A DNA stretch of 64,000 bases from Gerris lacustris. Lineage: Eukaryota > Arthropoda > Insecta > Hemiptera > Gerridae. The notes under the pieces are model-generated. The model did not search any database and was not told the origin of the DNA. It saw only the letters and a program-made list of their open reading frames with translations. Below, one piece after another: positions 35,585-47,454 of this stretch. The stretch is from NCBI GenBank assembly GCA_951217055.1, contig OX578280.1, positions 34,663,128 to 34,727,127 on the forward strand. The letters run 5' to 3'. The position numbers and the translations under genes were made by a program. Every line of letters begins with the position of its first letter. Positions within the stretch are counted from its first letter, which is position 1.

Positions 35585-36877
35585 AGAAATTCAATATAGT
35601 TTTGATATAAATAAAAAAAATGTTAGTATTAAAATTAACAGGAGACCATCAATGTTAACTTCCTAAGTACATAAAAATCTATGGAAATTTACATATTTAG
35701 ATTTCACAAATTATGTTGCCATTAATTATATCTAATCTCCACACATTAGTGTTGGCGTATACTTTAATCTAAATATCACACTTTACAATGGTGTTTAATA
35801 AAAATTTAGTATAATTAATCGATTTAGATGCGATTAACTATGTTTGAGAGACATTTTGGCGATCACTTTAATATAATCATTCCACTTCACAGTGGTGCCT
35901 GATGGAAATTTCGATATCAGAAATGCACCTTGAAGTACTCTTCTTTAAAATCAAGTCTACATGATCCAAATACCAAATCCAAAAAAAATACTTATGGAAG
36001 GCTGTTACTACGCAAGTTGCTCTAAATATAAATTGACACGTTTTTAAGTTTAACAACAAAGAAATAAATAAAAAAAAAAGTCAAAAGAAGGCTTTTATAT
36101 TTTGAGTAGGAGAAAGATTCTTATTCAAAAAGAAAAGAATTTGTTACGAACCAAAATAGTCCACACAAATTGCCAAAAACAGAATAAGATGGTATTATAA
36201 AATACCAAAGAAAGACAAAATAATCAGTTTAGTTTTCTTTTTTTTTACTTTAATATGTATAAGTAAAATAAATAAATAAATATAAAAATATTCTCTTTGA
36301 CCTCCAAATAACGATGTCTAGAATAAAAACGGTATTTTTTTGTAGCATTATTTTCTTTAGAAAAGACTTTACAACAAAATAAATTTTATTAACTAAATAT
36401 TTAACATTTAAAAAGACATTTTTAAAAAGTCACAGTCATTTATGCAATTATACTAGGAATGAAAAAGTTTTAACATAAAATCAAAGATATTTAACAAGAA
36501 TAAATGACAATACATATTCTAAAATCTTAGTATTTCAACTTGGAGTCTGCAGCTTCATCATGTCAGGTTATACTTTACAAAGTTATTTTCTTTTTTTATC
36601 CAACTATTATTTGTTTAATAAAAAAAACAGGCTATTGTTAAGATTCTAGGAATTCATTAACATATTGAAAATTATAATTTCTTCATTAATCATGGGTAAT
36701 GGGTAGTATTCCACGAATAGAGTTTTGTAAATATTTTCTTTTCTGAAAACAGTTGATTTTTCTTTTCAAGAAGAAAAGATGGATAAATATTTAAACTTAT
36801 AAATCATACACTTGGAACTTTCAACTGTTGGGTTTTATAGTTATATTAGGCCTTAATAGGATTTAACTACATATATG

Positions 36878-37880
36878 TAGGGGAGACCGGGGACGGTTGA
36901 AACGGGGTACGGTTGAAACAACCCAATTAATGGGTAGAAAAATTCCTTGGAAAAATCCTTGGAACAAGCAAGGAAAAGGGACGCGGCTTCCGTGGCGGAA
37001 TCTGAACTTTTGGGTTTGGTGTCGTTTTGAGTTTATCATAAGTTTCTGAGAGGGGGTATTGTGTTTTCGCGTCCAAAAGTAAGTATTTTTGTTGCTACTC
37101 TTTTGCTTTTTTATCCAAAACTAAAATAGTTGTGATTATGATAGTTTTTAACGTAAGAACTTTTGGTTATGGAAGTGGTTATGGAAGTTGTTATGGAAGT
37201 TTGGTTATGGAAGTGGTTATGGAAGTTCAACAGGTGTAATTCTTTTTATCTAAATTCTATATTTCGGAGGTTATGACGACAACTTTTTTAAAACATGTTC
37301 TGGGTACGGTTGTAACAATGTTTACAATTAAGTTACCAGCTTGCTATAAAGTATGAAATTTTCAGATACACTTTAAGCTTTATTTAAATAATTTAAATTA
37401 TTATTATTTTTTTATTTTTTTTACTTACGTCAAATATTATTAGTTTTAATGTTAATTAACCTTGAACTACAAAATATATTATACAAATTACATTTAGAAT
37501 ATTTATTATTATTTCATTTATCTTAAACACCTATTATTCTGCGTATGACCAATTATTCAATTATTTTGCTTCATGTTCTGTGATTTTGATTCGATAAATA
37601 AGTATTTCTAACATAATTCTCTTTATTCTGTTAGTGTTACAACTAACCCCAATAATTGTTACAACCACCCCTGGTATGGGGTCGGTTGAAACATTTTTGC
37701 TGAATGTTTAAAATGCCTATAAATATTTTTGTAATGCTGATAATCTTAATGTAACCTCATCCACTTCTAGTCTGATAACTAAAGTCCAATTAAGGCCCAT
37801 TGTCAACTACATTAAGGTTAAAATGTTTTTGCAGGAAGCGATTTTGTAAAAAATGTTTCAACCGTCCCCGGTCTCCCCTA
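36878..37880. mobile_element. 1-kb terminal-inverted-repeat element with GGGGAGACCGGGG ends
   Basis: The first 26 bases, beginning TAGGGGAGACCGGGGACGG, are the exact reverse complement of the last 26 (37855-37880). The flanking TA on each side could be either part of the repeat or a TA target duplication. The interior repeats diverged versions of the terminal GGTTGAAAC/GTTACAAC motif at about 36908, 37307, 37632, 37657 and 37681. No transposase, so non-autonomous. Confidence 0.9.
37158..37228. repeat. Short tandem repeat of TGGTTATGGAAG
   Basis: About five units of GGTTATGGAAGT with slight variants inside the 1-kb inverted-repeat element. Confidence 0.9.
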
Positions 37881-37899
37881 ATATGTATATTTGTTTACC

Positions 37900-38600
37900 A
37901 CTAATAAATAATTACTTAGTATGAATAATTATTAAGACAAAGGAGTAATTACTCCAAAGAACTTTGGGACAAAGGAACATCTTTCCTTAAAAGGTAAGGA
38001 AAAGTAAATATAGAAGGATTAAATTTAAAGAGCCCATTGAACAAACGTTTATACCTAAATTTCCACAAATTAAAAATATGGGTAATTGAATAAGACAGAA
38101 GAGAAAGAAACAAGACAAGGAACTAAGTTAACTAGCTAGAGTAAGTGGTGAGTGTATCTAAAATACTCAAAAGCACCTAAGTTAGAGTTAGTTGTTTCAT
38201 TCTAGTAATTCAACTTGTTCCAATTGATCTAATTGTAGAGTCTAGAGCCAAGTCCTATTTCCTAATCCTATTTTAAAAGCTTAAACTAATAATCCTTAGT
38301 AAAACAATTGTGAAGTTGGCTTGCTAGAGACTAAACTAAGGTTTTACAGAGGAAGTACAGCACTAGCAGCTATTATTAGAGAATGATTATGCCTTTTCAG
38401 GTAGTTTGTTAATTAAAGAGTATAATAATTTTCAAAAGAAATGATCAGTCACTAGTGTCATAAAGGGCAATTACACTATCAGTCCAGTCAGCAGCAATTG
38501 AAATAACCTTCAATCCGCAAAATTTAAAGCTTAAATTGCACATAGGCAATATATACAATTAGATTTCAATGAACAAGTATATTTAGTTAAACCAAAAGTG
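37900..38600. other. No recognised feature
   Basis: AT-rich sequence between two complete elements, with no ORF or recognisable repeat. Confidence 0.45.
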
Positions 38601-38607
38601 TTTTTTT

Positions 38608-39401
38608 ACTTTTCCTCACTACCTATGGTAGGAAAAGTATTGTTTTCACCCAAACATTTTTTTTTCGAGATTTCAACGGAATTATCCGTTTTGTGTGTTT
38701 TAAAAAACCTCCTGAGTGGTTTTCAGCATGACGTCTGTATGTATGTATGAGTGTATATATGTGTGTAGGTATGTATGTGTGTGTATGTTATCATCGTAGC
38801 GCCCAAGGTATTTAACCTAGAGAGTTGAAACTTGGCAGAAAAATCAGGTAAGGACTGGCGGAAAAAGTTGATTTTCTGGGCGGCACCACCAGAAAATCAA
38901 CTTTTTCCGCCATCTTGAACCCAGTTTGATGAGTCAGCAAAAATTAAAAAAATCTAAAATGGTCCTTATCGAGTTGAAATTAGGCACGAATGTACTTCTC
39001 TGTATGAAAAACAACCCCACCAAATTTCATTTTGATATTGGCCGCCATTTTGAAGTTATCAATTTTTAAATTTTGAAACTTTGACGGTTACTAATACCGA
39101 AAGTATATATACGTTTTTAACATATAGCATATCGTTGGAACCTGAAAAAATTAAGGATCAAGTATAAAAAAAAAACCCCAATGAAATTCCATTAATTAGT
39201 TTAAAAGTTATAAGCGAATATAATTATTTATTAGTGCGATCATTTTGATGACGTCAAAGTTAGTTTACATCTGTCAAAATACCGCCAAAATTCAAATAAT
39301 TAAATAAAATAAATTAAAAATAATGTATTTTTTTTTTAAGAATAATAATAAATCAGTTAGTTCAAGAGGCAACTTTAGTGGCCTCCGAAGTGAGGAAAAG
39401 T
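38608..39401. mobile_element. Family Z element with 13-bp inverted ends
   Basis: The ends ACTTTTCCTCACT (38608-38620) and AGTGAGGAAAAGT (39389-39401) are perfectly complementary. The left end also folds on itself (ACTTTTCC with GGAAAAGT at 38631-38638). Inside are a GTATGTATGTATG tract, a perfect hairpin at 38856-38912 and the strings CGCCATTTTGAAGTT and CACCAAATTTCATTTTGATA. No ORF of note. Confidence 0.8.
38856..38912. repeat. Perfect 24-bp stem hairpin, 9-nt loop
   Basis: TGGCGGAAAAAGTTGATTTT continues to CTGG and, after GCGGCACCA, is followed by the exact complement. The size and perfect pairing resemble a short-hairpin RNA stem, but no promoter or expression signal was seen. Confidence 0.9.
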
Positions 39402-39440
39402 TCCGAGGTACCCCGTACCCGATTTTTTTATTTTTGCAAC

Positions 39441-40132
39441 GAAGTTCCTTATGGCACGTTACAGTGCCAGCGTAGAAACCAAACGTCACGAAATCGACCG
39501 ATGACGATAACTTGAGTAAATGAAGGCCAATTCAGTTGAAATTTGGTGCATACGTTAATTTTACCAATGCCCATCACGAGTTCATTGGACAACGTTATCT
39601 CTCCAAGCGTTCGAGCGCAACGCTCACGTAAAAGTAAGCTTCAAATGTAAAATTGGAATTTTAGGACGGGAAAAAATTCTAATTTCATCTATTTAATGAG
39701 ACAAACAACTTTTTTAAATACATCTTTTAGTAAAACCAACACTAGGCGCTATGAATTGTATCAACGTTCTTACCTATATCTTACGATTTTAATAAAACTT
39801 CATAAAAATCGTCTAAAGTACAATTGAAACAGGCATGTAAAATTTCAACATGACACAAGCAGAACTTTTTGTGCTGTGAAGTGATATATTTTATAATATT
39901 CTAAATGGAATAGGTATGAGGGTTGGGGAATACTCCTGTTCCCTCACTCTACTACAACCATCCTCTTCAACTACAAACTTATCATGATTACCTTTTTTCT
40001 CAATATTTAATAAATATTTATTGCAAGACGCTCGCTTCAATCATAAAAAAATGCTTTTATATGTATGTTAGCATCGTATACTTAGCAGTGTGATTTTATA
40101 ATTTATATTCAATGAAAAGCGTAAGGAACTTC
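39441..40132. mobile_element. GCGAGC-related element with GAAGTTCCTTA ends
   Basis: The ends GAAGTTCCTTA (39441-39451) and TAAGGAACTTC (40122-40132) are exact complements. The body is GCGAGC-like: GATGACGATAACTTGAGTAA, a GAAATTTGGTGCATACG core, CGAGCGCAACGCTCACG and GACGCTCGCTTCAATCATAA near the right end. It therefore looks like a variant family in which a second terminal repeat lies outside the usual one. Confidence 0.7.
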
Positions 40133-40134
40133 AT

Positions 40135-41950
40135 TCCAACCGGGAGTCCCGCGACCCCACACGTTTTTTTTTGTTTTTTTTTAATCTTAAAAGGCAATTT
40201 TTGAAATTCTTAAGTCAATTTCATGCGGTGTTGTCAATTCTTTTCCTTTGAGATATAAAGAGATAAAAGCAACTGTTAGCATACAATAGAAAGATTGAGA
40301 AGACTAGAGACGGATTGTAAAAGAGTATAGAACTAGTGTTAGTGTCGGTCAAGAGTGTTACGAATCCTGTGATGGATGGTCTCACTAGGGGAATTGTATT
40401 GAAGAGAATTTTTTCCTTACTTTTTCTTGTAACACATCTAACTTCAGACTTGCAAGTTTTCAACAGCCACAATTGATGCAATTCATTCTTCAATGGACAA
40501 AATGACTTCCTTTTGTGGAATAAGCAGTGACTCTTTTATTTCGTTGTTGAAAAGGCATCGATAACGGAAAGCCAAAATAAAACTTACTCAAAATACTTTA
40601 AATTATAAGATTAATTTGAAAATAAAGAATTTCTTCTCTCTTTCTGGACATCAACATGTGGAATCAGTCATAATACATGTCAGTTAATACTATTAACTCA
40701 CTCTCACTTACTTCGAGACTTTTGGAAACAACCTTTGTCTTTTTAAGTGAAATGTAGGTTCATTCGAAAGCAATTGATCTGGATAGACTTTTTAGGTTAG
40801 ATGATTTAAAAATCTTCAAAATCAATTCACGGAAATTAGGAAAATTTTAGTGTCATTCTACATTAACGAAGGAGGAGAACGTATTAAACCAACATAACAT
40901 ACTTTTTGACAAAATTAATTGTGAAAAATTATTTTTTTTATTGGTTAATTCTCTATTTATTAACAAAGAAGTTATAAAAACTTAAGTTATACAACTATGT
41001 ACTAACTGCCAGCGCAATGTGTGAACGTGAACAGATATAATCACACGAATATGATATTTCTCCAGATAAGATCTAAATTAAAATATTGTAATATCTAAAT
41101 ATTACATTCAAAGAAATAATGAACCAATTACACCGAAGTTTTTATCAGTAATAAGTGTTTAAAACATCACATGCTTTTCCTACAAACGACAGAAATAAAG
41201 GAAAAAGAGCTGTTGATCTGTTGAGTTCAGACATATAAGTATTAGTTTTTTAACTAATTTTTAAATACAAGCAATAAAAAATGAAACAATAAATATTCGT
41301 CTCAAAGCACGGAGACACGCGAGAATTCAAAATATATAAATTAAATATAATTGCTTCGTCTCTGTATGCTAAAATAAATCACAAAATAAGCATGTAACAC
41401 GAAAAATTCAAATTACCAAGTCTTTCTGTTAATTTAAACGAAAGAAAGAAAGTACTAAATAGTAATTTCCGCTTTCAAGTATGACTTTAAAGTTATAATA
41501 TAAGTACTGCATAAATGATATTGCTCTAATTATGTAAATAATGACAAAATAATGACATATTTAAGAATAACAAAGGCTTTGTATTTTCCTAAATTCCCCT
41601 ATTGTTTTTATCCGCAATGTATTAGCGCATTCTCCTAAATTAAACCCTGCTCTTAGGTCTTAACTAATCTTACGGTTAGTTAAAATAAATTAGATCATAT
41701 TAGAATAATTATCATCTGTGGATGAAGAAAAATATTTGTTAATGTCTCTTAAACTGAACTCAGCTGGTATTATTAAGTAAATCTTTTCGATCTCTTAGCT
41801 AGACGAACATATTAAATAAAGTTAAATATAAGAACAAAAGTTTTTAACAATATCCTTTCACTCAAAAATACCAGTAAATTCCCAGTAATCATTCAATTAA
41901 ATTTAATCTAAAGACAGGATCTTATCGAATAAGCACGATATTGCAAAGCA
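40135..41950. other. AT-rich stretch without recognised genes
   Basis: The minus-strand frame 40221-40493 has no recognisable domain. The rest is low in complexity and unmatched within the window. Confidence 0.45.
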
Positions 41951-41959
41951 GTGGGATAC

Positions 41960-42145
41960 AACAACAAACACTTGAGAGCACAAACGAAGCTGTGTGAACG
42001 CAACAAAAAAGACACAAGAGCACAAACGAAGCAATGAGAACGCAACAAGAAGCAAACACACAAGCAAATAAAGCCGTGTGAACGAAACAACAAACACACA
42101 AGAGTACTAACTAAGTAGTGTGAATACAACAACAAACACACATAA
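41960..42145. repeat. Degenerate ~45-bp minisatellite, about 4 units
   Basis: Units of the type ACACAAGAGCACAAACGAAG followed by CAGTGAGAACGCAACAA recur four times with drift. The two overlapping minus-strand ORFs here (41903-42097, 41908-42321) are in different frames across the repeat and are by-products of it. Confidence 0.8.
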
Positions 42146-42399
42146 ACATATCGAACGATATTTGGTTGTCGGTACTTAAAAGAAATGCATGTTCGTTCTC
42201 TTTTTTGTTTGGTAGGTGTGGACATATAAGAATAAAAAGGACTAAACCCTAGGAAGAGTAGCGGAGATGGAACATCAACGAGCCCTAAAACTTTGGTGTG
42301 TTTTTGCTCGATGGGGATCAAATAAAACGTTCTTTCATGTGTTCGTTTGTTAGGAATGGATAAGGGTTTAAATTTTTAATAAGCATTAATTTGAAAATA

Positions 42400-43250
42400 T
42401 TAATTATGAATAATTATTAAATTTTTAAATTATTAAAGATGTAAAAAAAGAATGAAAAAAAAATAAAATAAAAATACCTTCTACATGCAAAGATAAAAGT
42501 ATATAGAAAAATTATAATTTTTTTTCTTCTTTTTCATATTTTAAAGCTTTAGCAACGTAATCCTTTTAATAATAATAGAATTAAGCATTTTCTTTTAAAA
42601 TTAATATTTTTCTATAAAAAAAAAAGTTATTACCATCTTCCAAGATAAAGTAACAACTTTATAATGATCTTAGAAAATAATTTGATTATAACTTTAATCT
42701 TAAATTATTTATTACTTATAATATAATTATGTCTTAGAAATCTTAAATATTAAAGTATCTATAGTAAAAAATCGAAATAGAGTTGTTGTTTTGAAGTGGC
42801 TGGAGATATTTTTCATTAAGTTAAAACAATACTTTTTTACATCTATTTAAGTATATAAGTGAGCTAGAATAAATAGAAGCTTTTCAGGGGCGGCCTCCAG
42901 ACCTGGGAGGCCAAAAATCAAATTGAAATTTCAATCGACGGATCTTAAGGAAATCTGACAGCTAAAATCAAGAATAAAAACCAAAATTCACTATCAACAA
43001 AAAATTATTGCAATCTTTTTACATAGAGAACTTCATTGTAGTAAAGAAATCAGAAGGCGAATATATGTCAAATGTGCCGCCTTTCATGATTGATAAACTG
43101 ATATCACGAGCATGCGGAAACGTTAAAGGTGCAAGGAAGCTAAGAGACAGCACTTTTTTAGTAGAGTCTTTCAACCATGAACTCCATTTATTCATGAAAA
43201 ATCAAAACAATTAACCAATAATAGTTTGTAAAAGCATAATATTATTTAAG
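42400..43250. other. AT-rich stretch without recognised genes
   Basis: Contains only a small GC-rich hairpin, GGCCTCCAGACCTGGGAGGCC-like, with arms 42892-42898 and 42906-42912. The frame 43008-43214 has no recognisable domain. Confidence 0.45.
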
Positions 43251-43257
43251 TACGTTT

Positions 43258-43300
43258 TAGAACGTGAGGAAGCTAAGCACCACACTAATTGGTAGACAAT
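43258..43300 (+). repeat. Family V short repeat
   Basis: GAACGTGAGGAAGCTAAGCA followed by CCACACTAATTGGTAGAC; compare 10845-10890. Confidence 0.6.
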
Positions 43301-43378
43301 TTTTTTTTTACATTTCTTAGGTAGGTTCCTTTTAGCCCATAGTTACTCGCTACTAAATATTTTGGTACTAGTTAATTA

Positions 43379-43475
43379 GGAGCCCTCAATAAAAGTTAGA
43401 GGTGGTTAGAGAAACCAGGGAGGGCTCCTAATTTGCAGGAACCAATATTTTAATGATCTACCATCTTGATTCAAG
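43379..43475. repeat. Short inverted repeat AGGAGCCCTC plus palindrome
   Basis: AGGAGCCCTC (43379-43388) pairs with GAGGGCTCCT (43423-43432). Just downstream lies the near-palindrome CATCTTGATTCAAGATG. Confidence 0.7.
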
Positions 43476-43799
43476 ATGACGGCTATTAATAAGGAAAATT
43501 TGTCATGACGATATCTCCGAGACCAATTGCACTAGAATTTTTTTTTATTACACAAATATAAATAACTTAAGTAAAAAGGGAATCCAATATGGCGTTTTTA
43601 ATCCAACCTCTCTCACTAACAGAATTGTCACTACCTTTTTGAAACACTGAAATAAAATCATTGTATTTGGTACGATAATTTCTAAAATAATATTGAAGTC
43701 TACCAAAGAGGGGGATATTCTAATATACAATCCCTAAGGGAAAAAATAGGGGCAAAGTAAAAAAAGTCTGTGCGGCTTGAAAACTAAGTGCGGGCTTTG

Positions 43800-44630
43800 C
43801 GCACTGTAAATATATATTTACTAGCCAACTGATTAAATGAATTCTTTGTATAAATAAACTAAATAAGAGAAAGGTAAAAAAATTAAAACTTTCCTTTGAA
43901 GAGTGAGAGACGAGGAGTAAGTTTTATTTTATTTTGTGTCAGCAGTAAAGCTCTAGCGGCTACCTCTATTTACTGCAGGTGTGTTCTAATAGCTTTGGTT
44001 GTTAATACAGCGAATGGAAATGCTACGTCGATATTTTTAATCTAGATATTTTATAGCATCCATTCTTTTTATTTATTTTTTTTTATAACCGTTCATGTGG
44101 ATTTAAAGACACAATTGAATGAATAATACAATTTTATTCTTATTTAACTTGGCATAGAAATTTGTTTAATTTTTTTTGGCAAAGCAACAATGCGTATACA
44201 ATTATTTATTTAAATATTAGAGCCCCACAAATGAAAAAGAAGATACAAATGTCTGTGAATATACATCGGTATGAAGTGCATCGAACCGATTTCAGCATAA
44301 ACAAGGCACACTTTTTTTTAGAAATATAGGTATATATTTTACACCAATACCAAATATTACGATAATTTTAACTCAAAAAAAATTTGTTAATAAAATTATA
44401 ATAGCCCGACTTTATTTGGATTTAAGTAATATTTTTTGTTTTAATATGAAAACCCTTAAATTAGATTGAAAATATTGTGCTCATGCAATAAATAGTAACA
44501 TTTATTTATTTGCAAATAGGTTACTCTAGACACGATTAAATAATTTTTTCAATTTTTGTATTAAAATAATTTGAGAAACTTCATGTATTAAGTAATACAA
44601 ATAAAAAGCTAAAAAATGAATTTAATAATT
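43800..44630. other. AT-rich stretch without recognised features
   Basis: No ORF or repeat recognised. Confidence 0.45.
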
Positions 44631-44639
44631 TCACCATTT

Positions 44640-44975
44640 CACCTCAGGGTATGATTTTTCTGCACATTTATGTCTAATTTGTGGTGTTCAAAGGACAACA
44701 GTCTAGGGAAGAATATTCCGTATACCTTCCTTAGATTGTTACTGCCTTTCGTAAGGGGAGTAACAGTCTAAAGAAGTGCCGTTAATTCGTATTTAAATAT
44801 TCTACATTTTTAGAAAGTTTTATAACGGTCTAAATTTAAAGCTAAAATTCGTTACAGACTACCCACCAGTTTTTTATTTCTATTTCTTACCTCAAAACGA
44901 ATAAATCTATCAAAATCTCAAAATCGAATTTTTACCCCATCACAACTTCTTTTTTTTTATATATACTACCTTTAA
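44640..44975 (+). repeat. Family Y fragments flanking a hairpin repeat
   Basis: CACCTCAGGGTATGATTTTT (44639-44659) and, further on, ACGAATAAATCTATCAAAAT with CTCAAAATCGAATTTTTACC are family Y blocks. Between them sits the GTAACAGTCTAAAGAAG hairpin unit (44690-44778), so one repeat has inserted into, or become embedded in, the other. Confidence 0.7.
44727..44778. repeat. Hairpin repeat (GTAACAGTCTAAAGAAG), copy 2
   Basis: CTTCCTTAGATTGTTACTGC, a short turn, and GGGGAGTAACAGTCTAAAGAAG-like sequence fold onto each other; the upstream GAATATTCCGTATACC parallels 24902-24918. Confidence 0.75.
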
Positions 44976-45689
44976 TATGAAAGAAGTAGAAATTATTATG
45001 AGGTAGCTGAAAAAGTAAATCTTAAAAAATTTAATGAAAAATTAAAAGAGATGAAAAAATACAAGGAAACTATTACCTAGCTATCTAGTTATGCAAACAT
45101 GTGAAGGGGAATTCCCATAGAACTGGGAACAGCTTCTACCAATTGTCTCCAGCCACTTTGTTGGCGCTCGTTTCACCAAATATTTGCTTCGGCAGACATA
45201 CCATTGTTGAATTAAGCACTACCTTCATTAGGCAAGAGTCCTTTGGTGAATTGTGAATTACCGAGCCAGTGTAAATCTGTTTAGGGCTACATTAAAAGCA
45301 GCAATAAATCTTAAATAGATCTGAAATATTAATCCTGTGAGGATGCGATCCATTAGTTAGAGTCGAACAAAAGCCGATACCTTTTTTAGCATGTCATAAA
45401 TTCGATGTTTAAATAGTCGAAATATACAATTATTTCTTTTTGACATTGATCTAAATAACTGACTTTAAGAATTATGTCTGCTACAGTTAATTATTTATCC
45501 CTCCAAATTCAGCATGCACATTTTTAAATCAAACACAACATAAAACAGGAATTTATGTCAACATTACTATGCCATCGCTTTATTTACCAACCGAAAACAG
45601 GGAGATAGATGTTCGGACTGCATTAATACGGACATGGAAATCATTGTGCTTACATCCTGACCTGTTTCAACTTGTTTTTTTTTGTAATA

Positions 45690-46330
45690 ATAATTTTTGG
45701 AACGAAGTTCGTTATGGCACGTTCTGGAGCCCGGGAGTAAATTTGAAAAAAAGACCAAACTTACCGGCACAAAATAACCGTAACAAAATCACCGTCACGC
45801 AAAATCCGTCACGAAATCTACCCATGACAATAACTTGAGTAAAAGATCACCGAGTTAGTTGAAATTTGGTACACATGTTCATTTTACAAATGCCCAGGCT
45901 AAGTTCGATGGACAACGTTATCCGCCCAACCGTTCACGCGCTATGCTCGCGTAAACGTAAGCTTCAAAAATCTTAAGAAGGGAAAAAGTGTTATTAAGGA
46001 AGCCTGTTACATGACTTGTTTTGTTTATTTTTGTTATATGTCAAAATGTCACTTGGCTTTGTCAATATAAGAAAACATAATCACGGTCTTGTTAAAAGTA
46101 AAATTGATCTGTGCTGACGCTTATTTCAATATATTAGGTATATTATTATAATAATAAGAAAAACATCTAACTTCATCTATTTAATGAGACAAACAACTTT
46201 TTTGAATAATTTTTTTAGTAAAACGAATACTGACACTGTTATGAAGTGATAAAGATCGCTAAATTTATTAAAGTGGATCTAAACGTTTAAAATAAAGAAA
46301 ACAACGTTTTTACCGATATCTTCCGTTAAA
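45690..46330 (+). repeat. GCGAGC-family variant copy, interrupted
   Basis: Starts GGAACGAAGTTCGTTATGGC, then ACAATAACTTGAGTAAAAGA, GAAATTTGGTACACATGTTC and CGCTATGCTCGCGTAAACG. About 180 bases of foreign sequence (45975-46155) separate this from the body piece TTCATCTATTTAATGAGACA. The right terminus is not seen. Confidence 0.75.
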
Positions 46331-46334
46331 GTCG

Positions 46335-47240
46335 GGAGAATTTGCTGCATGGATAAAAAAAAGATTTTAAGTGCCAAAGTTTAATAGTTCAGTGCATAGC
46401 TGATTCATATATCAAAGATATATGAAAAAAAAGATAGTACCAAAGCTATGAGGGAGGCACCGGAAAATACGTTTAAAAGGAAGGGAATAATATCTCAAAT
46501 GGTTACCGGGATTCTAGTATTATATTTTATAACAAAAAAAAATAAGCTTTATTAACCAATAATTGACAGTCATAGAATAACAATGGAATTTCAGAAAAAT
46601 TATCCCTAACAATTGAAAATAGGTTAGACAATTGACCTAGGTTAGAATAAAATAATTTTTACCAAGAATGGGATGGAATAGTAATCATGTAGTCAGCTTG
46701 AAGAGGAGTCGAAATATTGCAAAAGTGAGCTTTTAACTTTTTCCTTTACACTCTAATATCAATAAGAATTACATACAAGGAAACAAACCTTACTACTTAT
46801 TATATATTTTTATTTTCAATAAAATATTCTGAGGTCCACAAATTATAATAACTGTTTTTTTATACTTACAAATTCTATTTTTGAAACTAGAGTCAGCCAA
46901 ATAAAATCAATAAACTATTAAAATTTGGTTTAAATTGCTCAATCACCAATATGATTATTATTATCAAGAAAAATGAAATAATGCGTAAAAACAAAAATAG
47001 AAATGGATGAACTTATTCGAAATTAAAACTTAAAGAGAGTAGAGCATACAATTCTCATATAATTTGCATAATTTGCAATTACTTATTTTAATTAAACAAT
47101 AGAGATTAAATGGGAACAATTTTCTTTCCTAAAGTTATAAATGAGATTGTTTTCAGTGTAGGTGTACGGTAATTCTAAAGATATTAATAAGAAAACACTT
47201 AAAAAATAATTATTCATGCAAAACATATTTTTTAAATAAC
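46335..47240. other. AT-rich stretch without recognised features
   Basis: No ORF or repeat recognised. Confidence 0.45.
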
Positions 47241-47244
47241 TTAC

Positions 47245-47290
47245 AGTTTTGACCTTTGATTGAAGAATTAAGTAATACATCATTGCTCAC
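47245..47290 (-). other. Candidate 46-nt exon-like unit with recursive-type start
   Basis: On the minus strand GTGTACTTTTTATGTTTCAG (a good acceptor) is followed at once by GTGAGC, and the unit ends at GTAAGTTATTT (a good donor). Read from its first base it gives VSNDVLLNSSIKGQN, which resembles the product of the related unit at 19660-19703. The arrangement fits an RS-exon or a small alternative exon of an unseen long gene on the minus strand. It may also be a coincidence in AT-rich DNA or a dispersed repeat. Confidence 0.3.
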
Positions 47291-47454
47291 CTGAAACATA
47301 AAAAGTACACAGAAATTAATATAACTACCAAATAATATTACATAGCGTCAACAAACTTTTCCATGGACATTAAGGTTCTTATCAGAGAAGCAGAAGACTG
47401 AGAAAATGTGACCACACTAATGTGTGGTTGTATTCAAAATGAAGGCATTTGGGA

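Noticed and set aside
45100..45260. More balanced-composition segment with TCTCCAGCCACTTTGTTGGC that could be an exon or transposon coding piece
   Set aside because: None of the frames stays open long enough or shows a motif I recognise; left unassigned.
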